Positions 20,871 through 31,755 of a stretch of DNA of 64,000 bases are shown here, piece after piece; position 1 is the first letter of the stretch, and the number at the start of each line of letters is the position of its first letter. The notes under the pieces are model-generated. The model was not told the origin of the DNA and searched no databases. It was given only the letters and a program-made list of their open reading frames with translations. Where the stretch lies: positions 310,001 to 374,000 of the forward strand of contig NZ_OU659204.1 in assembly GCF_915403165.1 (NCBI RefSeq), given 5' to 3'. A program made the translations under genes and the position numbers. The stretch comes from Providencia alcalifaciens. Lineage in GTDB: Bacteria > Pseudomonadota > Gammaproteobacteria > Enterobacterales > Enterobacteriaceae.

Positions 20871-22529
20871 ATGAGTGAATTAGCGCTTACAGTCAGTTTA
20901 TTAGCATTAGCTGCCGCACTAGGCTTATGGATAGGTAATTGGAAAATCCGCAATGTGGGCTTAGGGATTGGCGGGGTTCTTTTTGGTGGAATTATTGTTG
21001 GGCATTTTGCGCGAAGTTACGGGTTGTCTCTCAATAATGACATGCTGCATTTTATTCAAGAATTTGGTTTGATCCTCTTCGTTTATACCATCGGGATACA
21101 AGTTGGACCCGGTTTTTTCTCTTCTTTGCGTGTTTCAGGTTTAAAACTCAATGGATTTGCCTTGATGGTGGTTATTTTAGGGGCAGTCGTTACCGCTATT
21201 ATCTATAAAATAGCAGACATTCCTCTACCGATTATTTTGGGTATTTTCTCGGGCGCAGTCACGAATACGCCATCGTTAGGGGCAGGGCAGCAAATTCTAT
21301 CTGATTTAGGGTCTGATCCGAGTTTGGTAGGGCAAATGGGAATGGGGTATGCGATGGCTTACCCAATGGGAATTTGCGGTATTTTACTGGTGATGTGGCT
21401 CGTTCGTATTATCTTTCGTATCTCAGTAGATAAAGAAGCCGCAGAGTTTAACAGTGCGAACGTTCAGCATCGTGACTTACTGCAAACGATGAACATTGCG
21501 GTGCGCAATACCAATCTTGATGGCTTGATGATGCAAGATATTCCCATTTTAGGCAGTGAAGACATTGTTTGCTCGCGGTTAAAACGAGGGGAAATGATGG
21601 TGGTGCCTCAGCCGACGACAGAAATATATCTTGGAGATCTACTGCATGTTGTTGGGCAAAGAGAGGACTTAAATAAAGTTCGCCTAATTCTTGGTGAGGA
21701 GGTTGAGGCTTCATTATCAACCTCAAGTTCTGTATTGCACTCTGTCCGAGTGGTAGTGACTAATGACGCTGTACTAAGTAAACGTTTAAAAGAACTGAAT
21801 CTCAAGCAGAAGTATGATGTGGTGGTAACTCGTTTGAACCGAACCGGGATTGACCTGATGGCCAACAACAATTCCGTGCTGCAATTTGGTGATATTCTCA
21901 ATATTGTTGGTCGTCCTGAATCAATCGAAGCAGTCACTGCAATACTTGGAAACGCGAAACAAAAATTACAGCAAGTCCAGATGCTGCCTGTATTTATTGG
22001 GATAGGTTTGGGAGTCGTTTTAGGCTCGTTACCGATATTTGTACCGGGCTTTCCGGCCGCATTGAAGTTAGGTTTAGCGGGCGGGCCGTTAGTTGTTGCT
22101 TTGATCCTTGGGCGAATAGGTACCATTGGCCGGCTGTATTGGTTTATGCCACCAAGCGCAAACTTAGCACTGCGGGAGCTTGGGATCGTGATGTTCCTTG
22201 CGGTTGTAGGGTTGAATTCGGGAGGGAGTTTTATTGAAACTCTTATTCAAGGGGATGGGCTCACATGGATTGGTTATGGGCTATTAATTACCTTTATCCC
22301 TCTGTTTATCACCGGCCTAGTCGCACGCATTTTCGGCAAAATGAATTATTTAAGCCTATGCGGTGTGTTGGCTGGCTCTATGACAGATCCACCAGCATTA
22401 GCTTTTGCAAATAATATCCATCCAACCAGTGGAGCTCCGGCACTTTCTTACGCCACGGTATACCCTTTAGCGATGTTTTTACGCATTATTTCGCCGCAGT
22501 TATTAGCCATCTTATTTTGGGCATTATGA
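20871..22529 (+). CDS. yidE: YidE, AspT/YbjL-family putative transporter
   Basis: A 552-residue membrane protein (E. coli YidE about 553). It has five N-terminal hydrophobic segments, two cytoplasmic RCK_C/TrkA-C domains (around residues 200-280 and 290-365, ending [15 protein letters not shown]), then about five or six further membrane segments. The two AspT-type motifs are [16 protein letters not shown] and the matching C-terminal [15 protein letters not shown]. The family includes aspartate:alanine exchangers; the substrate of YidE is unknown. It is transcribed away from yidQ. Confidence 0.9.
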   Translation: MSELALTVSLLALAAALGLWIGNWKIRNVGLGIGGVLFGGIIVGHFARSYGLSLNNDMLHFIQEFGLILFVYTIGIQVGPGFFSSLRVSGLKLNGFALMVVILGAVVTAIIYKIADIPLPIILGIFSGAVTNTPSLGAGQQILSDLGSDPSLVGQMGMGYAMAYPMGICGILLVMWLVRIIFRISVDKEAAEFNSANVQHRDLLQTMNIAVRNTNLDGLMMQDIPILGSEDIVCSRLKRGEMMVVPQPTTEIYLGDLLHVVGQREDLNKVRLILGEEVEASLSTSSSVLHSVRVVVTNDAVLSKRLKELNLKQKYDVVVTRLNRTGIDLMANNNSVLQFGDILNIVGRPESIEAVTAILGNAKQKLQQVQMLPVFIGIGLGVVLGSLPIFVPGFPAALKLGLAGGPLVVALILGRIGTIGRLYWFMPPSANLALRELGIVMFLAVVGLNSGGSFIETLIQGDGLTWIGYGLLITFIPLFITGLVARIFGKMNYLSLCGVLAGSMTDPPALAFANNIHPTSGAPALSYATVYPLAMFLRIISPQLLAILFWAL

Positions 22530-22702
22530 TTGTAAGTAAAGGAAGAAATAAGATGTGGAGAAAAAGTATCCGTCTATATAAGGGCGTAATTGGTCTTTGT
22601 TCTAGCCATAACTGATATTGAAAAAGTGGTTTAATAACCGCGAATAAGATTTGTCATGTACAAATCTATTCGATTTCAATTATGGAGTTCTCGCTAATTT
22701 TG

Positions 22703-22732
22703 GCCCTTTCCTTGATGGAAAGGGCTTTTTTT
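22703..22732 (+). terminator. Intrinsic terminator downstream of yidE
   Basis: GCCCTTTCC (22703-22711), loop TTGAT, GGAAAGGGC (22717-22725) and then TTTTTTT make a textbook terminator. It lies about 170 bp after the yidE stop, so the intervening DNA is either a long 3' UTR or a small transcript. Confidence 0.85.
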
Positions 22733-22748
22733 AACCCTACAGCTAGAT

Positions 22749-24005
22749 TTAGCGTTCAGATTCTTGATAGGCTTTTTCTAATTCTTGAGCAAGGATTTGA
22801 ATCCCTTGCTCAATCTTTTCTGGCTCAGGAACATAGTTCATTCGCATACATTCATGGGCATGTTGCCAATCTTCTTCAAGTCCTGGGAAAAAGTAGTGCC
22901 CCGGAACCATCAACACACCACGCGCTTTTAAGCGGCGATAAAGTTCTAAACAACTAATTGGTAGGTCTTTAAACCACAACCACAAGAAAATGGCACCCTC
23001 AGGTTTATGAATCAGGCATTTATCTTCAGGGATATAGCGGCGAATGATCTTAATGACCTCTTCAACGCGCTGTTTATAGAATGGTCCTATAACATTTTGA
23101 GATAATTCAAATAAATCGTCACGTTGCAGCATTTCAAGTGCGATGCTTGGACCGATACCACCCGGAGCAAGACTAATAATTCCATTCATATTGCTGATGG
23201 CATCAATTAACTCTTCGCTGCCAATAATAATACCGCAGCGAGTTCCCGGTAGGCCGAGTTTTGACAAACTCATGCAGAGAATGACATTTTCATTCCAAAA
23301 TGGTGTGGCATCGCTAAAGATAATGCCGGGGAAGGGAACGCCATACGCATTATCAATCAATAATGGAATATTGTGTTGCTTAGCTAATTGGTCAAGATGA
23401 AGAACTTCCTCATCGGTGATCACGTTCCCTGTTGGATTGGTTGGGCGTGACACGCAAATAACGCCAATATCTTCAGTGATTTCAAGGGTGTTGAAATCAA
23501 CGTGATATTTAAACTGACCATCAGGTAAAAATTCGATTTGTGGCTTATTTGCCACAAAAAGGTCGTCATCAAGTCCAGAATCCGCATAACCCACATATTC
23601 AGGGGCAATTGGGAAAAGAACTTTACGAGAGATACCATCTTCAAAGCGACCAGCAAGTAGGTTAAATAGATAGAAAAACGCACTTTGGCTGCCGTTTGTT
23701 AGCGCAATATTTTTCGCGCTGATATCCCAGCCTAGTTTCGCTTTTAAAGTTGCTGCTAGCGCTTTCAACATGGCATCTTTGCCTTGAGGACCGTCATAGT
23801 TACACAAGGTATCGGTCAATTGCCCATTGGCACACATTTCTGCAAGGAGACCTTGGAAATATTTATCCATCTCAGGTATATGAGCCGGGTTCCCACCGCC
23901 AAGCATAATAGAGCCGGGGGTTCTGATGCCTTCATTCAGGTCTTTCATTAATTCTGAAATGCCTGAATTCTTAGCAAATTTATTACCAAATTTAGAAAAA
24001 TTCAT
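22749..24005 (-). CDS. avtA: Valine--pyruvate aminotransferase AvtA
   Basis: A 418-residue PLP-dependent class I aminotransferase (E. coli 417). It interconverts valine and pyruvate with 2-oxoisovalerate and alanine, and contributes to alanine and valine synthesis. The Schiff-base lysine lies in CMSLSKLGLPGTRCG. Also visible are the substrate-site segments SRPTNPTGNVITDEE and IDNAYGVPFPGI, and the C-terminal arginine region CMRMNYVPEPEKIEQG. The start aligns with the E. coli protein (FGxKFxxxSGI). It appears monocistronic. Confidence 0.95.
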   Translation of the reverse strand: MNFSKFGNKFAKNSGISELMKDLNEGIRTPGSIMLGGGNPAHIPEMDKYFQGLLAEMCANGQLTDTLCNYDGPQGKDAMLKALAATLKAKLGWDISAKNIALTNGSQSAFFYLFNLLAGRFEDGISRKVLFPIAPEYVGYADSGLDDDLFVANKPQIEFLPDGQFKYHVDFNTLEITEDIGVICVSRPTNPTGNVITDEEVLHLDQLAKQHNIPLLIDNAYGVPFPGIIFSDATPFWNENVILCMSLSKLGLPGTRCGIIIGSEELIDAISNMNGIISLAPGGIGPSIALEMLQRDDLFELSQNVIGPFYKQRVEEVIKIIRRYIPEDKCLIHKPEGAIFLWLWFKDLPISCLELYRRLKARGVLMVPGHYFFPGLEEDWQHAHECMRMNYVPEPEKIEQGIQILAQELEKAYQESER

Positions 24006-24210
24006 TGTATTTATTCACATTTGTTTATTAGGTTGTTAATGGAATTTCCAACATACCGCGCTCCCATCTAGAGTTCAATAGCTTAATTACAGTTATTATT
24101 CATATAAAATATCAACCATAGTTAATAAATTGGTTTTTTGAGTTAGTGTATTCGAAAAATGTGGCTGATTTCTCTTGTTACCATTTGTTTTCTTATCAAA
24201 AAGCTCTGAT

Positions 24211-24774
24211 TTATTGATATTGGCAGCAATTTACAAGGTGGTCATTGACCATCCCTGTGGCTTGCATAAAGGCGTAGCAAGTAACAGAGCCTACAAATTT
24301 GAAGCCGTGTTTTTTCAGCATTTTAGACAAAGTCTTCGAAAGCTCTGTTTCTGCAGGAACTTGGGCAGATTCCATCCATTTATTGACAATGGGTTGGTGG
24401 TTCACAAAGCCCCAAATGAAAGTAGAAAAATCTATTCCTTGATTTTTCATCGCTAAATAGGCCTTGGCGTTAGCAATAATCGCGTTGATTTTTAATCTAT
24501 TACGAATGATTCTAGAGTCTTGCATAAGCCGCTCTACGTCTTTTTCATCCATCGTGGCAATCTTTTCAGGATCAAATTGATGGAAGAGTTCTCGATACCC
24601 TTGGCGCTTTTTCAAAATGGTATACCAAGAGAGCCCGGCTTGCTGGCCTTCGAGGCAGATCATTTCGAATAATTCTTGGTTATCTTTGGTGGGTTTTCCC
24701 CATTCATTATCGTGGTAGGCAATATATTCTGGATCTTGATTGACCCAATGACAGCGGGTGAGTGATGTTTCCAT
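24211..24774 (-). CDS. tag: DNA-3-methyladenine glycosylase I
   Basis: A 187-residue glycosylase, the same length as E. coli Tag. It excises 3-methyladenine from alkylated DNA. It has the HhH-like fold and the zinc clamp: RCHWVNQDPEYIAYHDNEWG supplies the N-terminal Cys and His, and NDHLVNCC supplies the C-terminal His and Cys. The base-binding segment EMICLEGQQAGLSWYTILKKR is intact. It is divergent from glyQ and appears monocistronic. Confidence 0.95.
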   Translation of the reverse strand: METSLTRCHWVNQDPEYIAYHDNEWGKPTKDNQELFEMICLEGQQAGLSWYTILKKRQGYRELFHQFDPEKIATMDEKDVERLMQDSRIIRNRLKINAIIANAKAYLAMKNQGIDFSTFIWGFVNHQPIVNKWMESAQVPAETELSKTLSKMLKKHGFKFVGSVTCYAFMQATGMVNDHLVNCCQYQ

Positions 24775-24974
24775 TTTTCATCCTTTTTCTAATAATGCTC
24801 AGCTTGTGGGCAAGAATAGAATCTTTATACTGTATAAAAATACAGTTTTAAAGAGATGAAATTAATTTTTTTTCTTTTTAGAATGATTACAGATGTATTC
24901 ATTGCTGTATATCTGGCGGTCAAAGGGTATACTGGTCACTTTCTTAAATTTCACGTATCGCGTGCGGATCTAAC

Positions 24975-25883
24975 ATGCAAAAGTTTGATACCAAAACCTT
25001 TCAAGGTCTTATCCTGACATTACAGGATTACTGGGCGCGCCAAGGCTGTACCATTGTTCAACCATTGGACATGGAAGTTGGCGCAGGTACTTCACACCCA
25101 ATGACGTGTTTGCGCGCTTTAGGTCCAGAACCTATCGCGGCAGCTTATGTTCAGCCATCTCGCCGACCAACTGATGGTCGCTATGGTGAAAACCCGAACC
25201 GTCTACAGCACTATTACCAATTTCAGGTGATCATTAAGCCTTCGCCTGACAATATCCAAGAGTTGTACTTAGGTTCATTAAAAGAACTCGGTATTGATCC
25301 AACTGTCCATGATATCCGCTTCGTTGAAGATAACTGGGAAAACCCAACACTGGGTGCTTGGGGTCTAGGTTGGGAAGTTTGGTTAAATGGTATGGAAGTG
25401 ACTCAGTTCACTTACTTCCAGCAAGTGGGTGGTTTGGAGTGTAAGCCTGTAACAGGTGAAATCACTTACGGTCTTGAGCGTCTTGCTATGTATATTCAAG
25501 GCGTTGATAGCGTGTACGATCTAGTTTGGTGTGATGGCCCTCTGGGTAAAACTACGTATGGCGATATTTATCACCAAAACGAAGTTGAGCAATCCACGTA
25601 TAACTTTGAACATGCCAATGTTGAATTCTTATTCAAATGCTTTGAAGAGTATGAAAAAGAAGCTCAATATCTGCTTGCTTTAGAAACGCCTCTGCCACTT
25701 CCGGCTTATGAGCGTATTTTAAAAGCGGCTCATACCTTTAACTTACTGGATGCCCGTAAGGCAATTTCAGTCACAGAACGCCAGCGCTATATTTTACGCA
25801 TCCGTACCCTGACGAAAGGGGTGGCAGAAGCTTATTATGCTTCTCGTGAAGCGCTGGGTTTCCCTATGTGTCATAAGAACTAA
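24975..25883 (+). CDS. glyQ: Glycyl-tRNA synthetase alpha subunit
   Basis: A 302-residue alpha chain of the alpha2beta2 glycyl-tRNA synthetase typical of Proteobacteria. It carries the class II catalytic core: [18 protein letters not shown] at the N-terminus, [34 protein letters not shown] (motif 2 region) and [18 protein letters not shown] (motif 3). It activates glycine and charges tRNA-Gly together with GlyS. glyS starts nine bases after the stop. A TATACT hexamer about 50 bp upstream could be the -10, without a convincing -35. Confidence 0.97.
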   Translation: MQKFDTKTFQGLILTLQDYWARQGCTIVQPLDMEVGAGTSHPMTCLRALGPEPIAAAYVQPSRRPTDGRYGENPNRLQHYYQFQVIIKPSPDNIQELYLGSLKELGIDPTVHDIRFVEDNWENPTLGAWGLGWEVWLNGMEVTQFTYFQQVGGLECKPVTGEITYGLERLAMYIQGVDSVYDLVWCDGPLGKTTYGDIYHQNEVEQSTYNFEHANVEFLFKCFEEYEKEAQYLLALETPLPLPAYERILKAAHTFNLLDARKAISVTERQRYILRIRTLTKGVAEAYYASREALGFPMCHKN

Positions 25884-25892
25884 GAGGCTGTC

Positions 25893-27962
25893 ATGACTCA
25901 ACAGACTTTCCTTGTGGAAATCGGTACAGAAGAGTTACCGCCGAAGGCTCTTCGTTCTCTAGCAGAATCATTCGCAGCTAACTTTACTGCGGAATTAGAT
26001 GGTGCAGATATCGCTCATGGAGCAGTGAACTGGTTTGCTGCACCTCGTCGTTTAGCGCTGAAAGTGGAAAACTTATCCGCGGCTCAGCCAGATCGCGAAG
26101 TTGAAAAACGCGGTCCTGCAATTTCCCAAGCATATGATGCTGAAGGTAAACCAACAAAAGCAGCTGAAGGTTGGGCGCGTGGTTGTGGGATCACCGTTGA
26201 TCAAGCAGAACGCTTAACCACAGATAAAGGCGAATGGTTACTGTATCGCGCACAAATGAAAGGGCAGCCAGTCAGTGAATTATTGATTGATATGGTTAGC
26301 CGTTCTCTAGCGAAATTACCAATCCCTAAATTAATGCGCTGGGCAGATAAAGAGACTCAGTTTGTACGTCCTGTACATACTGTGACATTACTGCTGGGTA
26401 GCGATGTTGTGAAGGGCGAAATTCTTGGTATTAAGAGCGACCGTATTATTCGTGGTCACCGTTTTATGGGTGAAGCTGAATTCACAATTGATAACGCGGA
26501 ACAATACCCAGAAATTTTACGCACTCGCGGTAAAGTAATCGCAGATTACGCTGAGCGTAAAGCGACAATTATTGCTGATGCAGAAAAAGCCGCTCAAGCA
26601 TTGGGTGGTAAAGCAGACTTAACTGACAGCCTAGTTGAAGAAGTGGCTTCTTTGGTTGAATGGCCAGTGGTATTAACAGCAAAATTCGAAGAGAAATTCT
26701 TAGATGTTCCTGCTGAAGCACTGGTATACACCATGAAAGGTGACCAAAAATATTTCCCTGTTTATGATAATGCTGGCAAGTTAATGCCGAACTTTATCTT
26801 CGTGGCGAATATCGAATCTTCAGATCCGCAGCAAATTATCTCCGGTAATGAAAAAGTTGTTCGCCCGCGTTTAGCGGATGCGGAATTCTTCTTCAAAACT
26901 GACCGTAAACAACGCTTAGAAGATAACTTACCACGTTTAGAAACCGTTCTGTTCCAGCAACAGCTGGGTACTCTGCGTGATAAAACTGACCGCTTAGAAG
27001 CGTTAGCGGGTTGGATTGCAAGCAAGATTGGCGCGGATGTGAATCACGCAACCCGTGCAGGCTTACTGGCTAAATGTGATTTGATGACCAACATGGTCTT
27101 TGAATTCACAGATACCCAAGGTGTTATGGGGATGCACTATGCCCGCCATGACGGTGAGTCAGAAGATGTTGCTCTTGCGCTGAAAGAACAATACCAACCA
27201 CGTTTCGCGGGTGATGAATTGCCATCTACCGATGTTTCTGCGGCATTAGCACTAGCAGAAAAAATGGATACCCTCGCAGGTATTTTCGGTATCGGCCAGC
27301 ACCCGAAAGGGGATAAAGATCCATTTGCTCTGCGCCGTGCGGCATTAGGTGTGTTACGTATTATCGTTGAAAAAGGCTATCAGCTTGATCTTGTGGAAAT
27401 GACTCAAGAAGCTGTGCGTCTGTATGGCGACAAACTGACTAACAAAAATGTGGTGGAAGATGTCGTTGAGTTTATGCTGGGTCGCTTCCGTTCTTGGTAC
27501 CAAGAACTGGGCTACAGCATCGACACTATCCAAGCGGTATTAGCACGTCGCCCAACTCAGCCAGCTGACTTCGACGCGCGCGTTAAAGCAGTGACTCACT
27601 TCCGCTCTTTAGAAGAAGCACAAGCGCTGGCAGCTGCTAATAAACGTGTCTCTAATATTCTGAGTAAGTCAGAAGAGAAACTCGCTGATAGCGTGTTAGC
27701 GTCTGTACTGAAAATGCCAGAAGAAGTGAAATTAGCGACTCACGTTGTGGTACTGCAAGATAAGCTAGCACCAATGTTTGCGGAACGTAACTACCAAGAA
27801 GCACTCGTTGAGTTAGCTTCTTTACGTGAAGTGGTTGATGAATTCTTTGCGAACGTCATGGTGATGGATGAAGATCCTGCTGTGCGGAATAACCGTTTAA
27901 CACTGTTAAGCCAGCTTCGTGAGTTATTCTTAAAAGTTGCAGATATTTCACTGCTTCAATAG
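25893..27962 (+). CDS. glyS: Glycyl-tRNA synthetase beta subunit
   Basis: The 689-residue beta chain, identical in length to E. coli. It begins [19 protein letters not shown], the family signature, and contains the HD-like region and a C-terminal anticodon-binding, DALR-like domain (about 580-689). It recognises tRNA-Gly in the alpha2beta2 enzyme. It is preceded by AAGAGG and probably translationally linked to glyQ. An imperfect 15-bp tandem repeat follows the stop, then a strong terminator. Confidence 0.97.
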   Translation: MTQQTFLVEIGTEELPPKALRSLAESFAANFTAELDGADIAHGAVNWFAAPRRLALKVENLSAAQPDREVEKRGPAISQAYDAEGKPTKAAEGWARGCGITVDQAERLTTDKGEWLLYRAQMKGQPVSELLIDMVSRSLAKLPIPKLMRWADKETQFVRPVHTVTLLLGSDVVKGEILGIKSDRIIRGHRFMGEAEFTIDNAEQYPEILRTRGKVIADYAERKATIIADAEKAAQALGGKADLTDSLVEEVASLVEWPVVLTAKFEEKFLDVPAEALVYTMKGDQKYFPVYDNAGKLMPNFIFVANIESSDPQQIISGNEKVVRPRLADAEFFFKTDRKQRLEDNLPRLETVLFQQQLGTLRDKTDRLEALAGWIASKIGADVNHATRAGLLAKCDLMTNMVFEFTDTQGVMGMHYARHDGESEDVALALKEQYQPRFAGDELPSTDVSAALALAEKMDTLAGIFGIGQHPKGDKDPFALRRAALGVLRIIVEKGYQLDLVEMTQEAVRLYGDKLTNKNVVEDVVEFMLGRFRSWYQELGYSIDTIQAVLARRPTQPADFDARVKAVTHFRSLEEAQALAAANKRVSNILSKSEEKLADSVLASVLKMPEEVKLATHVVVLQDKLAPMFAERNYQEALVELASLREVVDEFFANVMVMDEDPAVRNNRLTLLSQLRELFLKVADISLLQ

Positions 27963-28034
27963 GTTGATTTTTAATCGGTTATTTTTGATTTAGAAAATGA
28001 TTGAATAAATATTACCTTCTCAGTGACTGGGATA

Positions 28035-28071
28035 AATAAGCGCTAAAATATTTTTAGCGCTTATTTTTTAC
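28035..28071 (+). terminator. Intrinsic terminator after glyQS
   Basis: A 14-bp perfect stem (28035-28048 with 28052-28065) is centred on AAGCGCTAAAA, has a three-base loop and ends in TTTTTT. Confidence 0.85.
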
Positions 28072-28193
28072 CCAAAAATAGACGTAAAAATAAGAAACCA
28101 TACCATTTTGATGGTTTTATCAGCAGACGAACGGTTTTAGCGAAAAATAGGGTTGACGATCCCCATTCTTGGCAGTATTATTCACACCGTTTT

Positions 28194-28270
28194 CGGCGAG
28201 TAGCGCAGCTTGGTAGCGCAACTGGTTTGGGACCAGTGGGTCGGAGGTTCGAATCCTCTCTCGCCGACCA
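28194..28270 (+). tRNA. proM: tRNA-Pro (anticodon UGG)
   Basis: A 77-nt tRNA with encoded CCA. The acceptor stem CGGCGAG pairs with CTCGCCG, the D-arm contains AGCGCAGCTTGGTAGCGCA, and the anticodon stem ACTGG/CCAGT encloses loop TTTGGGA with anticodon TGG at 28228-28230. The T-arm has GGTTCGAATCC. It matches E. coli proM as I recall it and reads CCA/CCG-type proline codons. It stands alone between glyS and dppA, with its own terminator downstream. Confidence 0.97.
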
Positions 28271-28280
28271 AATTCCAAAA

Positions 28281-28305
28281 CCCACCTCATTGAGGTGGGT
28301 TTTTT
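28281..28305 (+). terminator. Terminator of tRNA-Pro
   Basis: CCCACCTC (28281-28288), loop ATT, GAGGTGGG (28292-28299) and then TTTTTT begin 11 bp after the tRNA CCA end. Confidence 0.85.
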
Positions 28306-28937
28306 CGTTTCTATCCCCCTCATTTTTCCAACTCATTTTAGTTACCATTATTATGCTCATTTAATGCACATTACGTATTAATAAGCTTTTCATTGCTTTT
28401 AGGCTAAGCGCTCAGAACAAAACAAGTCTACTTATCAAAACAAGCCTTCATAATATGATTGGTATTTTCCCCCGTGATTTCCTGAAAATGGTAAGAGGAT
28501 ATATAAATCTGCCAATAATTTTTTTTAGTATAAAAAACATGCAAAACAATCAGCTAACAAATAGTTTCATATAAATTCTATTTAGCGTTTTATGTTGCAA
28601 TTTTTTGTATTGCCCACTATTTCCGCTCAGTAATTCAGCACTTAATCACAAATATACAAATAATTAACGTCCTTATAAAAATCTATCCAGTAATGTTTCT
28701 GTGGTTATAATCGCTAGAAAATAAACATTTTTATAACATATAAGGCTATGTTTACACCAAAATGATTCGAAAAATGTTATTTAAGCGAAATTGTTACAGT
28801 GAATAATGCTATTGACGAAATGTATTCCAGTTGATTAATTGCACAGTGAATAACAAAAAATACAGATACGGCATCTGTCTTATTCAAGATGGATTTCAGT
28901 ATTCGATAAAACAACATACACCACAGGAGCATTACCA
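28306..28937 (+). other. Long A/T-rich leader region upstream of dppA
   Basis: 632 bp without a convincing gene. It presumably contains the dppA promoter and a long 5' UTR. Near the start codon there is a small hairpin (CAGAT-ACGGC-ATCTG, about 28863-28877) and a CA-rich stretch. I could not place the promoter with confidence. Confidence 0.45.
28908..28926 (+). promoter_or_regulatory. CA-rich element before dppA, candidate GcvB target
   Basis: AAAACAACATACACCACAGG lies just ahead of the dppA Shine-Dalgarno. In E. coli and Salmonella the sRNA GcvB represses dppA by pairing its G/U-rich R1 region with such a CA-rich site. The element is visible; the pairing is inferred, and gcvB is not in this window. 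Confidence 0.45.
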
Positions 28938-30548
28938 ATGACGCTCTCGATGAAAAAGACAGGTTTATTGACGGTAGGCTTAACATTAGCTGCTTTAGCG
29001 GTATCTGCCTCAGTACAGGCTAAAACACTGGTTTATTGTTCTGAAGGTTCACCTGAAGGGTTTAACCCGCAGTTATTCACCTCTGGAACAACTTATGATG
29101 CGAGTTCAATCCCTCTGTATAACCGTTTGGTTGAATTTAAGTTGGGTACGACTGAAATTGAGCCGGGCTTAGCAGAAAGCTGGGAAGTCAGTGACGATGG
29201 TAAAGTGTACACATTCCACTTGCGTAAAGGCGTGAAATGGCACTCTAATAAAGATTTCAAACCAAGCCGCGACCTCAATGCGGATGACGTGATCTATACG
29301 TTCATGCGCCAAAAAGATCCAAACCACCCATACCACAAAGTTTCTGGCGGTAGCTATGAATACTTTATGGGAATGGACATGGACAAAATCATCGACAAAG
29401 TTGAAAAAGTCGATGACAACACAGTTCGTATCACATTAACACGCCCAGAAGCGCCATTCTTAGCGGATATGGCAATGGACTTCGCTTCAATTTTATCAGC
29501 GGAATATGCTGACCAAATGATGAAGGCGAAAACCCCAGAGAAAGTTGACCTGAACCCAATCGGGACAGGACCTTTTGAACTGCAACAGTATCAGAAAGAT
29601 TCTCGTATTCTGTACAAAGCAAACAAGGATTACTGGGGCGCAGTACCGAAGATTGACCGTTTAGTCTTCTCTATCACCCCTGACGCGTCAGTGCGTTATG
29701 CAAAACTGCAAAAAAATGAGTGCCAAGTGATGCCGTATCCAAACCCGGCTGACTTAGAGCGCATGAGAGCAGATAAAGACATTACCTTGTTGGAGCAGCC
29801 AGGTCTGAACGTAGGCTACCTGTCTTACAACGTTGAGAAGAAACCACTGGATAACCAAAAAGTCCGTCAAGCGCTGTCGATGGCAGTGAACAAAGACGCC
29901 ATTATCCAAGCGGTCTATCAAGGTGCGGGTCAAAAAGCGAAAAACTTAATTCCACCAACAATGTGGGGTTACAACGACGCGATTAAAGATACCGAATATA
30001 ACCCAGAAAAAGCCAAGAAATTGCTGGCGGAAGCGGGCTTCCCAGAAGGTTTTGAAATTGACCTGTGGGCAATGCCAGTTCAACGCCCGTATAACCCGAA
30101 TGCACGCCGAATGGCGGAAATGATCCAAGCTGACTGGGCGAAAATTGGGGTTAAATCGAAAGTGGTTAGCTACGAGTGGGGTGAATACCTGAAACGAGCT
30201 AAGAGCGGCGAGCCTCAAACTGTGATGATGGGTTGGACTGGGGACAATGGTGACCCTGATAACTTCTTCGCAACCTTATTCAGCTGCGCAGCGAAAAAAC
30301 AGGGTTCTAACTACTCTAAATGGTGTAATCAAAGCTTTGAAGATGTGATCCAGCCTGCGCGTATGACTGCGGATCACAACAAACGTGTAGAACTGTACAA
30401 ACAAGCTCAAGTGATAATGAACGAACAAGCGCCTGCGCTGATCGTCGCTCACTCCACCGTGTTTGAGCCTGTGCGTAAAGAAGTAAAAGGCTACGTGGTT
30501 GATCCGTTAGGTAAACACCACTTCGAAAACGTAGACATTGATAAGTAA
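28938..30548 (+). CDS. dppA: Dipeptide-binding periplasmic protein DppA
   Basis: A 536-residue SBP_bac_5 protein (E. coli DppA 535). A signal peptide ends at VQAKT (about residue 29), giving a mature N-terminus [19 protein letters not shown]. It captures dipeptides for the DppBCDF transporter; in E. coli it also serves in haem uptake and as a chemoreceptor ligand. The family region [17 protein letters not shown] and the C-terminal [17 protein letters not shown] are near-identical to E. coli. CACAGGAGC gives a good ribosome binding site. Confidence 0.97.
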   Translation: MTLSMKKTGLLTVGLTLAALAVSASVQAKTLVYCSEGSPEGFNPQLFTSGTTYDASSIPLYNRLVEFKLGTTEIEPGLAESWEVSDDGKVYTFHLRKGVKWHSNKDFKPSRDLNADDVIYTFMRQKDPNHPYHKVSGGSYEYFMGMDMDKIIDKVEKVDDNTVRITLTRPEAPFLADMAMDFASILSAEYADQMMKAKTPEKVDLNPIGTGPFELQQYQKDSRILYKANKDYWGAVPKIDRLVFSITPDASVRYAKLQKNECQVMPYPNPADLERMRADKDITLLEQPGLNVGYLSYNVEKKPLDNQKVRQALSMAVNKDAIIQAVYQGAGQKAKNLIPPTMWGYNDAIKDTEYNPEKAKKLLAEAGFPEGFEIDLWAMPVQRPYNPNARRMAEMIQADWAKIGVKSKVVSYEWGEYLKRAKSGEPQTVMMGWTGDNGDPDNFFATLFSCAAKKQGSNYSKWCNQSFEDVIQPARMTADHNKRVELYKQAQVIMNEQAPALIVAHSTVFEPVRKEVKGYVVDPLGKHHFENVDIDK

Positions 30549-30567
30549 TTGTTTTTAATCTGTAAAT

Positions 30568-30602
30568 GCCCTTCGTTGCCTCTTTGCAGCGGAGGGCGTT
30601 TT
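30568..30602 (+). terminator. Hairpin between dppA and dppB
   Basis: A 12-bp stem with two G-T wobbles (30568-30579 with 30586-30597) is followed by GTTTTCTCC. It is probably a partial terminator or 3'-end protector that lets dppA mRNA exceed dppBCDF mRNA. Confidence 0.6.
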
Positions 30603-30724
30603 CTCCTCTGACGTTCAGACGATGCAGATAAATTTAGTTATTTGTGAGCAGATGAAAACGTTGTTTTTCTGACCAGCCAAGCGGACTCAGAGCCGTCGAC
30701 GGCATTATTAAAGAGACTCAGGAT

Positions 30725-31744
30725 ATGCTGCAATTTATCCTCCGACGATTCGGGCTCGTGATCCCCACCTTTATCGGTATCACGCTACTTACTTTTGCTT
30801 TCGTTCACATGATCCCAGGCGACCCAGTCATGATTATGGCGGGTGAACGCGGATTATCCCCAGAAAGACACGCTTATTTAATGGCTGAATTAGGACTCGA
30901 CCAGCCACTTTGGAAACAATATCTTCATTACCTGAACGGCATAATGCATGGTGACTTAGGGATCTCCTTAAAAAGCCGCATTGGCGTTTGGGAAGAATTC
31001 CTACCTCGCTTTTTAGCCACCGTAGAGTTGGCCACTTGCGCCATGATTTTTGCGGTTTCTGTTGGGATCCCTGTGGGGGTTTTAGCGGCAGTGAAACGCG
31101 GTTCGATTTTTGATCACACTGCGATCGGCGTTTCATTAACCGGCTACTCTATGCCAATCTTCTGGTGGGGGATCATGTTGATCATGCTGGTTTCTGTCCA
31201 GTGGGATCTGACCCCTGTCGCAGGAAGGGTAAGTGATACCGTTTTCCTTGATGACTCTTATCCGCTCACGGGCTTTATGCTGATTGACACCCTAATTTGG
31301 GGGGAAGCGGGAGACTTCAAAGATGCAGTGGAACACTTAATTTTGCCATCCATTGTACTCGGAACTATTCCACTGGCTGTGATTGTGCGTATGACTCGCT
31401 CGGCGATGCTGGAAGTATTAGGGGAAGATTATATTCGTACGGCGAGAGCCAAAGGCGTTAGCCGTGCTCGTGTGATTTTAATTCATGCCCTACGCAACGC
31501 ATTATTACCTGTTGTGACGGTAATTGGTTTGCAGGTCGGCGTGATGCTCGCCGGTGCAATTTTGACGGAAACCATTTTCTCATGGCCGGGATTAGGTCGT
31601 TGGTTAATTGAAGGATTACAACGTCGAGATTACCCAGTGGTTCAAGGTGGCGTCTTACTTGTCGCAACGTTGATTATCTTTGTTAACTTAGTGGTTGATG
31701 TGCTGTATGGCATTGTTAACCCACGCATTCGTCATAAGAAATAA
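30725..31744 (+). CDS. dppB: Dipeptide ABC transporter permease DppB
   Basis: A 339-residue inner-membrane permease with about six membrane segments and the MetI-type domain. The EAA loop is near EDYIRTARAKGVSRARVILIHALRNALLP, which contacts the ATPases. The N-terminal segment MLQFILRRFGLVIPTFIGITLLTF is typical of the DppB/OppB family. It pairs with DppC to form the pore. It follows dppA by 176 bp, with a hairpin between. Confidence 0.96.
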   Translation: MLQFILRRFGLVIPTFIGITLLTFAFVHMIPGDPVMIMAGERGLSPERHAYLMAELGLDQPLWKQYLHYLNGIMHGDLGISLKSRIGVWEEFLPRFLATVELATCAMIFAVSVGIPVGVLAAVKRGSIFDHTAIGVSLTGYSMPIFWWGIMLIMLVSVQWDLTPVAGRVSDTVFLDDSYPLTGFMLIDTLIWGEAGDFKDAVEHLILPSIVLGTIPLAVIVRMTRSAMLEVLGEDYIRTARAKGVSRARVILIHALRNALLPVVTVIGLQVGVMLAGAILTETIFSWPGLGRWLIEGLQRRDYPVVQGGVLLVATLIIFVNLVVDVLYGIVNPRIRHKK

Positions 31745-31755
31745 GGAGCGCAAAT

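Noticed and set aside
28090..28120. Second hairpin after glyS
   Set aside because: AAACCAT/ATGGTTT is a short A/T-rich inverted repeat without the context of a terminator or known element.
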